A stretch of 32,164 nt of DNA from Pseudohongiella sp. (GTDB lineage: Bacteria > Pseudomonadota > Gammaproteobacteria > Pseudomonadales > Pseudohongiellaceae). Position numbers and translations under genes: made by a program. The stretch is from assembly GCA_013204155.1 (NCBI GenBank), contig JABMOK010000175.1, positions 1 through 32,164 on the forward strand. Direction: 5' to 3'. The notes below the pieces were generated by a model. That model had not been told where the DNA came from. It saw only the letters and a list, made by a program, of their open reading frames with translations, and searched no databases. Shown one piece after another: positions 7,576 to 15,761 of this stretch. Position 1 is the first letter of the stretch, and every line of letters begins with the position of its first letter.

Positions 7576-8382
7576 ATGAAAACAACAACCTCACAAGCAA
7601 CCGCATTCGAAAGCGCCATTTACAAAGGCGTGATCCGACATCGTCGCCATACGCCCAGCACACATGTGTTTGAGTATCCAATCTTCATGTTGCTGTTGAA
7701 GGCGGACGAGATATCCAGCGTCATGCAAAAATTCTGGCAACTCGGCAGCAACCTGTTGTGCTGGGCCCGGTTTAAACCAGGGGACTATATTGGAGGCGGA
7801 GAAGGGGATTTGAGCCAGGCCGTTAAAGCCAGAATTGCGGAAAAATTGGGAGATCCATCTGCAGACCTTGAAGGTGAGGTTTATTTCCTGGGGCATCTCC
7901 GATACTTCGGTTTCTACTTCAGTCCTCTGAATCTGTACTACCTCAAGCAGCACGGTGAGTTTCGATTTATGTTAGCCGAGGTGAGTAATACACCCTGGCG
8001 AGAGAAACACTACTATCTGGTCGATCTGCAAGCACCCCGGCGCCACTCGAAGCAATTCCACGTGTCGCCATTTAACCCGATGGATCAGGACTACCAGTGG
8101 CGCGTCATTCCTCCCTCTTCGGAAAATGATTTGTGCCTGGTGCATATCGACATATTTGGAAACCCAGGCAAGCAACAAAAAATTTTTGAGGCAACACTAA
8201 ATTTAAAGCGTTTAGAGTTAAACCAAAAACAATTAACGCGCGTATTGCTATCAACACCAATACAAACATTGAGCATCGTAATGGGTATCTATTGGCAGGC
8301 CTTGAAGCTACTCGCTAAGCGAATGCCATTGTATAAACATCCGAACAAGAGCAGCAATACAACTAAAGAAGGTATGGTATGA
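7576..8382 (+). CDS. DUF1365 domain-containing protein
   Basis: The product has 268 residues. Family hallmarks are visible: Y-K-G-V-I-R-H-R-R-H-T-P near the start, HTFEYP-like THVFEYPIFM, GHLRYFGFYFSPLNLYYL near residues 110-130, EVSNTPWREKHYYL and FHVSPFNPMDQDYQWR. The function of DUF1365 is unknown. It almost always sits between the FAD oxidase and a Cfa-like methyltransferase, as here. Its 4-bp overlap with cfa (ATGA) suggests translational coupling and a shared pathway step on membrane lipids. It lies 21 bp after the FAD oxidase. Confidence 0.92.
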   Translation: MKTTTSQATAFESAIYKGVIRHRRHTPSTHVFEYPIFMLLLKADEISSVMQKFWQLGSNLLCWARFKPGDYIGGGEGDLSQAVKARIAEKLGDPSADLEGEVYFLGHLRYFGFYFSPLNLYYLKQHGEFRFMLAEVSNTPWREKHYYLVDLQAPRRHSKQFHVSPFNPMDQDYQWRVIPPSSENDLCLVHIDIFGNPGKQQKIFEATLNLKRLELNQKQLTRVLLSTPIQTLSIVMGIYWQALKLLAKRMPLYKHPNKSSNTTKEGMV

Positions 8383-9635
8383 ACCAGAAACAACTGACAT
8401 TGAATGCCCCCAGTGCGATTGAACCTCAGGAGAAGTCTTCGAAAACCGTCGAATTTCTGCGTCGCGCTTTAGTTAGAGTGCTGAGCAACGCAGAACACGG
8501 TCATTTTCTATTGAAGGAAAATGGCAGAGTGATAGCAGAAGTTGGAGATCGAAATGATTGTTTGCGGGCAGAGGTTGATGTGCTCGATACAAGAAGTTAT
8601 GCCAGAGCCTTGTTGGGGGGAGATGCCGCCGCCGGGGAAGCCTATGTCGATGGCTGGTGGACTTCGCCAGATATAACACAGGTTACCCGGTTTTTTTCCC
8701 GCAATCTTGAAATGATGGATTATTGGGGCAGTAGATTCAGCTGGTTAACAAAGCCTTTCAAGAGCCTGCGACTTCTAACTCGCGCCAACACTACCCGCCA
8801 GGCCAAGCGTAATATCCTCGCACACTATGACCTGGGCAATGACTTCTACCAGATGTTTCTGGACGAGAATCTGCAGTACTCGTCCGCCATATTCAACAGC
8901 CCGAATGAGAGTCTGTCACAGGCGCAAATCAACAAGTTAACGCGACTCTGTGAAAAGTTGGAACTTTGCGAACAAGACCATTTGCTCGAGATTGGCACTG
9001 GCTGGGGTGGACTGGCTATCTTCGCAGCGAAGAATTACGGCTGCAAGGTAACGACCACTACGATATCTGATGAACAGTTCAATTTTGCAGAGACAGCAAT
9101 AAGGGCTGAAGGTTTGGAATCCCGAATAGAGCTCTTAAACAGTGACTATCGATTATTGGAAGGCCAGTATGAAAAAATTGTGTCGGTGGAAATGATCGAG
9201 GCAGTCGGGCAACGCTTTTTGCCTGGTTTCTTTCAGAAGCTGAACAGTTTGCTTAAACCGAACGGCTTGCTGATGTTACAAGCCATCACAATCGCCGATC
9301 AGCGCTTCGATGCTTATAGCCGTAGCGAGGATTTCATACAGAAACACATATTTCCAGGTGGCTTCCTGCCGTCGATGAGCCTGATGTCCAATATGATTTC
9401 CAAGAACACGGAATGCGTAATCCGCGATGTGCGTGATATTGGTCTCGACTATGCCCGAACCCTGTCTCATTGGCGCGAAACAGTGCAGGCGAAACAGGGC
9501 CAGCTACACGCATTGGGCTACGATGAAAAATTCAAAAATCTCTGGACGTACTACCTGGGCTATTGTGAGGGCGGTTTTCTGGAGCGTCGCGTTAGCGCCC
9601 AGCAATTGTTGGCAAGCAAGGCGCCTCATCTCTAG
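8379..9635 (+). CDS. cfa: Cyclopropane-fatty-acyl-phospholipid synthase-like methyltransferase
   Basis: A protein of 418 residues, the usual size for Cfa-type SAM-dependent enzymes that add a methylene or methyl group to unsaturated acyl chains of membrane phospholipids. It shows NILAHYDLGNDFYQMFLD (about residues 145-165), the SAM-binding motif LLEIGTGWGGLAIFAAKNYG (about 202-222), SVEMIEAVG and the substrate-domain segments QAITIADQRFDAY and DFIQKHIFPGGFLPS, with the C-terminal LWTYYLGYCEGGF. This set defines the Cfa superfamily. Because it lies with the FAD oxidase and DUF1365 under a sigma-E promoter, it may be a branched or furan-type acyl methylase rather than a housekeeping cyclopropane synthase; the product cannot be decided here. 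Confidence 0.93.
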   Translation: MNQKQLTLNAPSAIEPQEKSSKTVEFLRRALVRVLSNAEHGHFLLKENGRVIAEVGDRNDCLRAEVDVLDTRSYARALLGGDAAAGEAYVDGWWTSPDITQVTRFFSRNLEMMDYWGSRFSWLTKPFKSLRLLTRANTTRQAKRNILAHYDLGNDFYQMFLDENLQYSSAIFNSPNESLSQAQINKLTRLCEKLELCEQDHLLEIGTGWGGLAIFAAKNYGCKVTTTTISDEQFNFAETAIRAEGLESRIELLNSDYRLLEGQYEKIVSVEMIEAVGQRFLPGFFQKLNSLLKPNGLLMLQAITIADQRFDAYSRSEDFIQKHIFPGGFLPSMSLMSNMISKNTECVIRDVRDIGLDYARTLSHWRETVQAKQGQLHALGYDEKFKNLWTYYLGYCEGGFLERRVSAQQLLASKAPHL

Positions 9636-9647
9636 CGCCCACTACGA

Positions 9648-10199
9648 GTGACACAAGGAATGCGTTTCCCCAACCCGATAAAATATCTGGCCTCCAAACC
9701 GTTCAATTTCGTTGCCAATAACCTGATCTGGATTGGCTGCGTGATTGGTCGCGAAGACACAATTCTGTTGGTCGCCCCGGCAGTCATCGTCTATGTTGCA
9801 GTTTTGCTCTACAGCAAATTGGTCGAGGTTCATCAAATAGTGTTCCCGACCATGATAGGTCTTGCCATTGACTCGGCGCTTACCCTGTCGGGCATTTATC
9901 AGTTTGAGAATACCAGTCTGCTCTTGCCCCTGTGGTTGATAGTACTGTGGGTGGCGTTCGCAACATCATTGACAAGTTCGCTGCAGTATTTCGGCAAGAA
10001 CAAATTCATTGCGGCGGCTATAGGCGGTGTAGGTATTCCTATTAATTATCTCGCCGGTGAACGCCTGGGCGCCGTGTATTTCGGCGAGACCCATCTGATT
10101 ACGATTTCAATTCTTTGCATCCTGTGGGCGATTTGCTTGCCAGTGCTTTACTACGCCACTGAATTTTCATTCAGCAGAACTCGTGAAGCCACTGTCTAG
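9648..10199 (+). CDS. DUF2878 family membrane protein
   Basis: The product has 183 residues from a GTG at 9648, or 179 from the ATG at 9660. Several hydrophobic segments span most of the length: around residues 20-55, 70-85, 90-110, 120-140 and 150-170. The N-terminal N-F-V-A-N-N-L-I-W-I-G and the motif N-Y-L-A-G-E-R-L-G-A-V are typical of DUF2878, a family found beside Cfa/DUF1365 genes. Function is unknown; a membrane-lipid role is inferred from context. It closes the plus-strand operon, 12 bp after cfa, and is followed by a repeat block. Confidence 0.85.
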   Translation: MTQGMRFPNPIKYLASKPFNFVANNLIWIGCVIGREDTILLVAPAVIVYVAVLLYSKLVEVHQIVFPTMIGLAIDSALTLSGIYQFENTSLLLPLWLIVLWVAFATSLTSSLQYFGKNKFIAAAIGGVGIPINYLAGERLGAVYFGETHLITISILCILWAICLPVLYYATEFSFSRTREATV

Positions 10200-10218
10200 T
10201 CTGTGCTTGAGGAAAGGG

Positions 10219-10424
10219 GCAGGAAAGGGGGACGGAGGAGCAGGAAAGGGGGACGGAGGGATTATTTTTTATACCAGGAAAGGGGGACGGAGGGATTATT
10301 TTTTATACAATAGTAGAAACTGGTGAAAAATTAATCCCTCCGTCCCCTTTAACACGTCCCCTTTAACAATAGTAGAAACTGGTCAAAAATTAATCCCTCC
10401 GTCCCCTTTAAACGTCCCCTTTAA
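10219..10424. repeat. REP-like repeat cluster (direct plus inverted copies)
   Basis: Two perfect tandem 34-bp units (10241-10274 and 10275-10308) follow a partial third (from 10219). All contain AGGGGGACGGAGG. They are followed by two near-identical ~58-bp units (10309-10367 and 10368-10424) carrying the reverse complement CCTCCGTCCCCTTT twice over. The two halves can fold into a hairpin of about 20 bp. The core GGGGACGGAGG resembles a widespread REP/RAYT-associated repeat as I recall it. The block separates the convergent DUF2878 and fusA2 genes. Confidence 0.75.
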
Positions 10425-10435
10425 ATCATGCCCAT

Positions 10436-10470
10436 AAAAAAGGCCCCGATAACAACATTATCGGAGCCTT
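10436..10470 (-). terminator. Intrinsic terminator of fusA2
   Basis: On the minus strand a 13-bp stem with one mismatch (AAGGCTCCGATAA paired with TTATCGGGGCCTT, 5-nt loop) is followed by a T-run. It lies 20 bp beyond the fusA2 stop codon. On the plus strand no T-run follows, so it is directional. Confidence 0.9.
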
Positions 10471-10489
10471 CAAAAACAAGAGTTTTAAC

Positions 10490-12583
10490 TTACTTCTTGG
10501 ATTTCGCTTCCTGTCTTTCTTTTTCAGCTATAACAACGGCTTCAGAGACTGACCGTGGGCATTGCAGGTAATGAGAGAACTCCATAGAGAACTGACCGCG
10601 ACCTGAGGTCATTGTTCGCAGGGTGCCAATGTAGCCAAACATTTCTGCAAGAGGCACTTCGGCTTTGATGCGAACACCTGTGGTGCCAGCGTCCTGATCT
10701 TTAATCATGCCGCGACGACGGTTTAAATCGCCAATTACATCGCCCACGTGAGCATCCGGCGTAAATACATCTACTTTCATGATCGGCTCGATTAGCTCGG
10801 GTGCGGCTTTAGGCATTGACTGACGGTAAGCGCCTCTTGCCGCAAGCTCGAAAGCTACTGCTGATGAATCCACTGCGTGGAAGCCGCCGTCATATAGTTC
10901 GATTTCAACGTCCAGTACCGGAAAGCCCGCTATTGGACCTTTGTTCATCATGCCTTTGAAACCCTTCTCAATAGCCGGGAAGAATTCTTTTGGTACGTTA
11001 CCGCCCACAACAACGGAGCTAAATACATAGCCGGAACCTGGTTCACCGGGCCTGATACGGTAATCGATCTTACCGAATTGACCGGAGCCACCTGACTGCT
11101 TCTTGTGAGTGTAGGTGTCTTCAATTTCCCGGGTAATTGTTTCACGGTAGGCTACCTGAGGTGCGCCTACTACCAATTCAACACCGTAAGTACGATGCAA
11201 AATATCGACTTTAATATCAAGGTGTAGCTCGCCCATTCCTTTGAGAATGGTTTCTCCGGAATCCTGGTCTGTCTCAACCCGAAAAGAAGGATCTTCCGCT
11301 ACCATTTTGCCAATCGCAATGCTCATTTTCTCAACACTGCTCTTGTCTTTTGGTGATACCGCAATTGATATAACCGGCTCGGGGAAAACCATGGCTTCCA
11401 GCGTGCAGGGGTGATCTTTGCTACATAAGGTGTGGCCTGTTTGCACATTTTTCATGCCAACGATAGCGAAAATGTCACCGGCTTGCGCTCTATTAATTTC
11501 ATTACGGTCATTGGCATGCATTTCTACCATACGGCCAATGCGCTCGGTTTTACCGGTAAATGAATTTAAAATGGTATCGCCTTTGTTTAGCACACCGGAA
11601 TACACTCTAACAAAGGTTAGGGCGCCAAAGCGGTCATCCATGATTTTGAACGCTAATGCGCGAAATGGTTCAGTCTCATCAACCAGGGCGAATTCACCAT
11701 TGGGTTCGCCTTCCTCATCGGTTAAAGGTTGAGCTGGAACGTCGGTTGGATTGGGCAGGTAATCAACAACCGCATCCAATATCAATTGAATACCTTTGTC
11801 TTTGAACGCAGAACCACAATAAGTAGGGAAGAAGTCCAGGGCGATTGTGCCCTTGCGGATGCAGCGCTTAAGGTCATCTATCGACGGCTCTTTGCCGTCT
11901 AGATAGGACTCCATCAAGTCATCATCTTGCTCGACAGCCATTTCAATTAATTTTTCACGGTATTCCTCTACCTGAGCAACCATGTCTTCCGGCACATCGC
12001 CAATTTCGAATTTTTCAGGGTTGCCCGGATCAGGCCAAATATGTGATTTGCGTGTAAGAAGGTCAACTACACCGATAAAATCCTCTTCCCTGCCGATGGG
12101 TAAAACCATGACCAGAGGGTTTGCGCCGAGAACTTTTTCGACCTGAGCAACAACTTTGAGGAAGTCTGCGCCTATGCGGTCCATCTTGTTAACGAAGATA
12201 ATGCGCGATACTTTTGAATCATTGGCATAGCGCCAGTTAGTCTCTGACTGGGGCTCAACACCGCCCGAGCCACAAAAAACACCAACGCCGCCATCCAGCA
12301 CTTTAAGTGAGCGATACACCTCAACAGTGAAATCAACGTGACCCGGGGTATCTATAATATTGAAGCGGTGATTGCGCCAGAAACAGGTGGTCGCCGCAGA
12401 CTGAATAGTGATTCCACGCTCTTTCTCCTGATCCATGAAATCCGTTGTTGCTGCCCCATCATGCACTTCTCCGGTTTTATGGATTTTACCGGTTAGCTTA
12501 AGAATACGCTCTGTGGTCGTGGTTTTCCCGGCATCAACGTGGGCGAAAATACCTATGTTTCTATATAGCGATAAATCAGTCAT
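10490..12583 (-). CDS. fusA2: Elongation factor G, FusA2-type paralogue
   Basis: The ATG at 12583 gives 697 residues and the family-typical start [20 protein letters not shown]; a TTG at 12595 would add four residues. All G motifs are present: AHVDAGKTT (G1), ERGITI (G2), DTPGHVDF (G3), NKMDR (G4) and GSAFKDKG (G5). The EF-G II, III (GMGELHLDI), IV ([12 protein letters not shown], [15 protein letters not shown]) and V ([30 protein letters not shown]) domains follow. It is a GTPase that moves tRNA and mRNA through the ribosome and helps recycle it. It stands alone, not in the rpsL-rpsG-fusA-tuf operon. With Q-S-A-A-T-T-C-F-W it resembles the Pseudomonas FusA2 group, so it is probably a second EF-G. 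Confidence 0.93.
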   Translation of the reverse strand: MTDLSLYRNIGIFAHVDAGKTTTTERILKLTGKIHKTGEVHDGAATTDFMDQEKERGITIQSAATTCFWRNHRFNIIDTPGHVDFTVEVYRSLKVLDGGVGVFCGSGGVEPQSETNWRYANDSKVSRIIFVNKMDRIGADFLKVVAQVEKVLGANPLVMVLPIGREEDFIGVVDLLTRKSHIWPDPGNPEKFEIGDVPEDMVAQVEEYREKLIEMAVEQDDDLMESYLDGKEPSIDDLKRCIRKGTIALDFFPTYCGSAFKDKGIQLILDAVVDYLPNPTDVPAQPLTDEEGEPNGEFALVDETEPFRALAFKIMDDRFGALTFVRVYSGVLNKGDTILNSFTGKTERIGRMVEMHANDRNEINRAQAGDIFAIVGMKNVQTGHTLCSKDHPCTLEAMVFPEPVISIAVSPKDKSSVEKMSIAIGKMVAEDPSFRVETDQDSGETILKGMGELHLDIKVDILHRTYGVELVVGAPQVAYRETITREIEDTYTHKKQSGGSGQFGKIDYRIRPGEPGSGYVFSSVVVGGNVPKEFFPAIEKGFKGMMNKGPIAGFPVLDVEIELYDGGFHAVDSSAVAFELAARGAYRQSMPKAAPELIEPIMKVDVFTPDAHVGDVIGDLNRRRGMIKDQDAGTTGVRIKAEVPLAEMFGYIGTLRTMTSGRGQFSMEFSHYLQCPRSVSEAVVIAEKERQEAKSKK

Positions 12584-12776
12584 TGTGCTGCTCAAGGTTA
12601 GCTATTTGGGTAGGTGAGAAAATGGAGCGGCATCATACTAGAGTTTGATATATAAACGCGAGGGAAAAATGAAGGAAAGATCAACGTAATACTCTGAAAT
12701 GGCACAAAATATTGTGCCTGCCATGAGAAACAAGTTGGGACACGACTAAAACAGTGGAAAAATGCTCTTCGGGGCG

Positions 12777-12954
12777 CGGGTGGGAGTTGGTCTAAGAATA
12801 TAACTAATTGATTTATATAATTAAAGCTCGGTTCAGTTATTGTTGGTGTTACTGGCGATGTTACTAAGATTTCCTACTCGAAAAACATCTGAACCGCCGT
12901 CCAACTAGGTTCTTTACCGTCCAAAATTAAATATGTTGGGAGATTATTTTTCGG
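12777..12954. repeat. Copy A of a ~180-bp duplicated noncoding sequence
   Basis: This stretch aligns with 13706-13882. The first ~18 bases (ending in GGAGTTGGTCTA) and a central block of about 80 bp match closely. Shared pieces include GATGTTACTA, GATTTCCTACTCGAAAAACA, the CCGTCCAAC box and TTTACCGTCCAAA. The spacers have diverged. It has no open frame. Confidence 0.8.
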
Positions 12955-12971
12955 TTAGCTCTATCAAAGTG

Positions 12972-12998
12972 TTCTAAAAATTCTAAAAATTCTAAAAA
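12972..12998. repeat. Three tandem 9-bp units (TTCTAAAAA)
   Basis: TTCTAAAAA is repeated three times without interruption in noncoding DNA just beyond the DUF3147 stop. It is a short slippage repeat with no evident role. Confidence 0.8.
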
Positions 12999-13029
12999 TT
13001 CGGAAAGGGTTTGCTGCTAATTATCAGCT

Positions 13030-13392
13030 TCAAAGTAGCTCAATGCCAAAGCGGCTTAGCAACATTGCGAACATACCAAAACAAGCAATTGTAATGAAGC
13101 CAGAACATAGCAGCGTTATCCAGAAGCCGAGTTTCTGATAGAGAATAGGAAATACTAAGAACATTGGTAGCGTAGGAATTACATACCACAGCGTATACCA
13201 GGCGTGGTTCGATATTTTCTCCATCGACTGACCTTCAAGATATAACCAGATAAGAGTCAGCACGGTGACGGTGGGAAGTGCGGCAATGAGTGCCCCGAGC
13301 CGATCGCTGTGCTTAGCAGTCTCAGAGACCAAGACAACGATGCCCGCAGTTACCAGATACTTGAACACTAGAAATTGCATGGAAGTACTCAT
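13030..13392 (-). CDS. DUF3147 family small membrane protein
   Basis: The product has 120 residues. About four transmembrane helices are visible (around residues 5-25, 32-52, 63-83 and 92-112). The N-terminal F-K-Y-L-V-T-A-G-I-V-V-L-V-S-E and the segment LGALIAALPTVTVLTLIW are typical of DUF3147. An AGAGGA ribosome site precedes the ATG by 5 nt. The gene begins 17 bp after the stop of a heavy-metal RND pump remnant. DUF3147 genes often follow such pumps, so this is the surviving tail gene of a dismantled metal-efflux operon. Whether it is still transcribed is doubtful. Confidence 0.8.
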   Translation of the reverse strand: MSTSMQFLVFKYLVTAGIVVLVSETAKHSDRLGALIAALPTVTVLTLIWLYLEGQSMEKISNHAWYTLWYVIPTLPMFLVFPILYQKLGFWITLLCSGFITIACFGMFAMLLSRFGIELL

Positions 13393-13409
13393 ATTTTTCC
13401 TCTTTGAAC

Positions 13410-13535
13410 CTAAGCCGGCTCCGTTGCATCTTGCTGCTTAGTCTGCCAGTGCAATAATCGATACAGAGCTGGCAGTACAAGCAGTGTGAGTATCGTAGAT
13501 GAAATTATTCCGCCGATTACTACTGAATCGCTATC
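13410..13535 (-). pseudogene. C-terminal remnant of a heavy-metal RND efflux pump (CzcA/CusA type)
   Basis: The minus strand reads VVIGGIISSTILTLLVLP, then ALYRLLHW, and ends with TAG at 13412-13410. This is the conserved last transmembrane helix and tail of HME-RND pumps (VVIGGL-STxLTLLVLPxLY). The rest of the roughly 1,030-residue protein is missing. Homology ends near 13535, a few bases before the stop of an IS3 transposase fragment, so an insertion or deletion removed the gene body. Confidence 0.85.
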
Positions 13536-13541
13536 ATTTCC

Positions 13542-13707
13542 TTAGACACTTAACAGCCTCTGTTGATAACGCTCCTCATACTTTACAGGCGACAGCTGAT
13601 TATTGGAACTATGCCGTCTTGTTGTTATAAAACACTTCAATATAATCGAACACAGCACTCCTCGCTGCGTCTCTAGTGACGTAGGTTTGTCGTCGAATTT
13701 GTTCTCG
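13542..13707 (-). pseudogene. IS3-family OrfB C-terminal remnant with frameshift
   Basis: From about 13707 leftward the minus strand encodes REQIRRQTYVTRDAARSAV, then FDYIEVFYNNK. After a one-base shift it continues RHSSNNQLSPVKYEERY and QQRLLSV with a TAA at 13544-13542. Together these are the tail of an IS3-group OrfB transposase. The shift and the missing upstream part make it dead. It abuts the RND remnant on the left and copy B of the duplicated sequence on the right, and differs from the IS3 tail at the window start. Confidence 0.85.
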
Positions 13708-13882
13708 GGGAGGAGTTGGTCTAGGATGTTAACATATTGATACTAAAGGATTAGTACAGGTTCAACTTTCATTGATGTTACTACCGATGTTACTACGATT
13801 TCCTACTCGAAAAACATCTGAACCCCCGTCCAACGAGGTTTTTTACCGTCCAAATTAAACAGTTAGAGACGACTATTTCCCC
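13706..13882. repeat. Copy B of the ~180-bp duplicated noncoding sequence
   Basis: This is the partner of 12777-12954 in the same orientation. It contains two GATGTTACTA boxes 15 bp apart, the shared GATTTCCTACTCGAAAAACA stretch and the two CCGTCCAA boxes. It begins exactly where the IS3 remnant stops. Confidence 0.8.
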
Positions 13883-14276
13883 AGACTAGAAAGCGTCTAA
13901 CAAAAGTTGGGAAGTCCTGTAATTAAGCAGGAATGGTTTACATGTAAACCATTAAAAAAAGCACAGAAGACCGTTAATGGTTAACGGTGATATTTTTAAT
14001 TAGTGGGAGGTCAAGAGAGGGGGCAAGACAATGGCCGCTAGGTACTACCAGCCGTTTAGCTTTGAGCATGCGCAGCTACACGTAAACACCGCCAATCAAA
14101 TTTAGAGGTATGAAGAATTTACCATTAACCGGTATCACACTTCGTATAGACCCGGCAAAAAAGCGCAGGACAAGTACACGCTAAAAACAGTATCACCGTT
14201 AAGACCAGCAAGTGACGCGCCTACTGGAGTATATGCCGCGGCACTGAAGCAGCGTGCTGGTTATAGCTCGCAAAAC
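13883..14276. other. Noncoding stretch with palindromes
   Basis: No gene is recognised. A 24-codon frame at 14110-14184 has no family signature and no well-placed ribosome site. A 22-bp perfect palindrome lies at 13932-13953 (centre TTTACATGTAAA). CCGTTAA-TGG-TTAACGG lies at 13971-13987. The 12-mer TATCACCGTTAA is at 14191-14202, with its exact reverse complement at 13981-13992. These could bound a ~220-bp degenerate element or be operator sites. Confidence 0.5.
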
Positions 14277-14425
14277 ATGTCGATAAAATTAAATATGTTC
14301 GACACGTTGTTGTTTCATGTCGATCACATCAACATGATGTCAATATATGTCGATAAAATTCAATATATTCGACATGTCGATGCTAATGTGTTGACAGGAT
14401 CGACATGAGCATGGAATATGTCGAA
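14277..14425. promoter_or_regulatory. Array of eight ATGTCGA boxes upstream of fic
   Basis: Boxes of ATGTCGAT, or its complement with one change, lie at 14277, 14298 (reverse), 14317, 14347, 14368 (reverse), 14374, 14399 (reverse) and 14418. The pairs at 14277-14304 and 14347-14374 are near-identical 28-bp inverted repeats set exactly 70 bp apart. The array ends about 115 bp before fic. It looks like a multi-site operator or an iteron cluster. Confidence 0.7.
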
Positions 14426-14505
14426 ATAAATGTATTATTTAGACATGTAAAATCATGTGTATCGTGATATTCAGTTGACTAACAGTAGTTAAACTAGCAA
14501 TAAAA

Positions 14506-14526
14506 ATATCAATAACATATTGATAT
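14506..14526. promoter_or_regulatory. Perfect palindrome just upstream of fic
   Basis: ATATCAATA-ACA-TATTGATAT is a perfect 9-bp inverted repeat ending 13 bp before the fic ATG. Its position over the expected leader or promoter makes it a likely operator. Confidence 0.55.
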
Positions 14527-14539
14527 ATAATGAGTAATT

Positions 14540-15646
14540 ATGATTTGGCAGCCCGATCAACCATGGAATAACCTGCCTAACCTCCCCCCCAAAGTAGAGT
14601 TGGATACAAAGGACGTACTAAAACAATGCGTAGAGTCGCGAGCGGCGCTGGGTGAGCTCAAGCAAGCAGCTAAGTTAATTCCTAATCAGGAAATGCTCAT
14701 CAACATTCTCCCCACGTTAGAAGCGAAGGACAGCTCTGCTGTTGAAAATATAGTTACTACCACTGACAGCCTATTTCAATACGCTCATAGATCTAGTGAG
14801 AAAATGGATCCAGCTACTCGAGAGGCTCTTTACTATAGAAATGCTCTTCACAAGGGATTTGAGTCATTGAAGAACCGCCCCCTATGCACAGCTGCCGCCT
14901 TGGAGATATGCAGTATTATTAAAAATACTAATATGAATGTGAGGAAAGTACCGGGCATCAAAATACAAAATGCAACAACCGGTAAAACCATCTACAGCCC
15001 GCCAGAAGGAGAATCAGTTATTAGAGATCTTCTGGCGGACTGGGAACGTTTTATGCACAACGACAAGATAGAGCTAGATCCGCTTATACGAATGGCTGTT
15101 GGGCACTACCAGTTTGAAGCTATCCACCCATTTACGGATGGAAATGGCCGTACGGGTCGTGTGATCAACAGTCTTTATATGATAGAGCAGGATTTATTGA
15201 CCCTGCCTATTTTGTACTTAAGTCGTTACATTATTGCCAACAAGGAAAAGTACTACAGTTTGCTGGAAGCGGTCACCAAAGATTCTGCCTGGGAAAATTG
15301 GATTCTTTACATGTTAAGAGGAGTGGAGGAAACATCTAGATGGACAGTTGCGAAGATATCAGCCATAAGGGAGTTGGAAGAACATACAAGGGACTATATC
15401 AAGTCAAAGCGGCCTAAGGAATATAGTTTTGAATTAGTAGAAACTATTTTTACTCAACCTTACTGCCGAATTGCCAACTTGGTTGAAAAGGATATTGCCA
15501 AGCGTCAAACAGCTTCAGGCTATTTAAAACTGCTCGCAGAGATTGGCGTACTTGAGGAACGTCGAGTCGGGAAAGAGAAATTATTTGCTCACCATAAATT
15601 GATTACTCTGTTACATCAAGAAGACAATATGTTTGAATACTATTAG
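14540..15646 (+). CDS. fic: Fic family protein adenylyltransferase (AMPylator)
   Basis: The product has 368 residues. The Fic active-site motif HPFTDGNGRTGR is at residues 196-207 and complete: catalytic His, and Asp/Asn/Arg for ATP-Mg binding. A class II inhibitory helix S-S-A-V-E-N (S65 ... E69-N70, matching S/T-x3-E-G/N) lies N-terminal, so activity is probably self-restrained by the Glu. The N-terminal Fic-N segment and a C-terminal winged-helix-like region (about 290-368) give the SoFic-like layout. Such enzymes transfer AMP to Ser, Thr or Tyr of target proteins; the target is unknown. It is alone on the plus strand, with no separate antitoxin gene, beside two HipBA modules. Confidence 0.93.
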   Translation: MIWQPDQPWNNLPNLPPKVELDTKDVLKQCVESRAALGELKQAAKLIPNQEMLINILPTLEAKDSSAVENIVTTTDSLFQYAHRSSEKMDPATREALYYRNALHKGFESLKNRPLCTAAALEICSIIKNTNMNVRKVPGIKIQNATTGKTIYSPPEGESVIRDLLADWERFMHNDKIELDPLIRMAVGHYQFEAIHPFTDGNGRTGRVINSLYMIEQDLLTLPILYLSRYIIANKEKYYSLLEAVTKDSAWENWILYMLRGVEETSRWTVAKISAIRELEEHTRDYIKSKRPKEYSFELVETIFTQPYCRIANLVEKDIAKRQTASGYLKLLAEIGVLEERRVGKEKLFAHHKLITLLHQEDNMFEYY

Positions 15647-15761
15647 GTGTATAGCAAAGTCTGGGAAGTCCAATAATTAGCTCTCACATCATGATAGCGT
15701 GAATATTCAACTAATAATCCTGACATCATATCCATGTTGTAATGGAGAATCCGCTTCATAT

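Larger units (their letters stand above)
12584..13029. other. Noncoding stretch between fusA2 and DUF3147
   Basis: No gene is seen. It includes the fusA2 leader, copy A of a ~180-bp repeated sequence (12777-12954) and a 9-bp tandem triplet (12972-12998), both listed separately. It marks the start of the accessory zone. Confidence 0.6.

Noticed and set aside
7632..7638. TGATCC inside DUF1365 as a further ECF promoter
   Set aside because: It is within coding sequence and nothing like a TA-type -10 lies 17-19 bp downstream.
12584..12600. TTG start for fusA2 at 12595
   Set aside because: The ATG at 12583 gives the conserved MTDLSLYRN start of the family.
14110..14184. A 24-codon frame in the noncoding zone before fic
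   Set aside because: The ribosome-site spacing is wrong and there is no family signature, so it is not supported as a gene.
14277..14445. CRISPR array upstream of fic
   Set aside because: The boxes are 7-8 bp, in both orientations and unevenly spaced, with no cas genes. This is not a CRISPR pattern.
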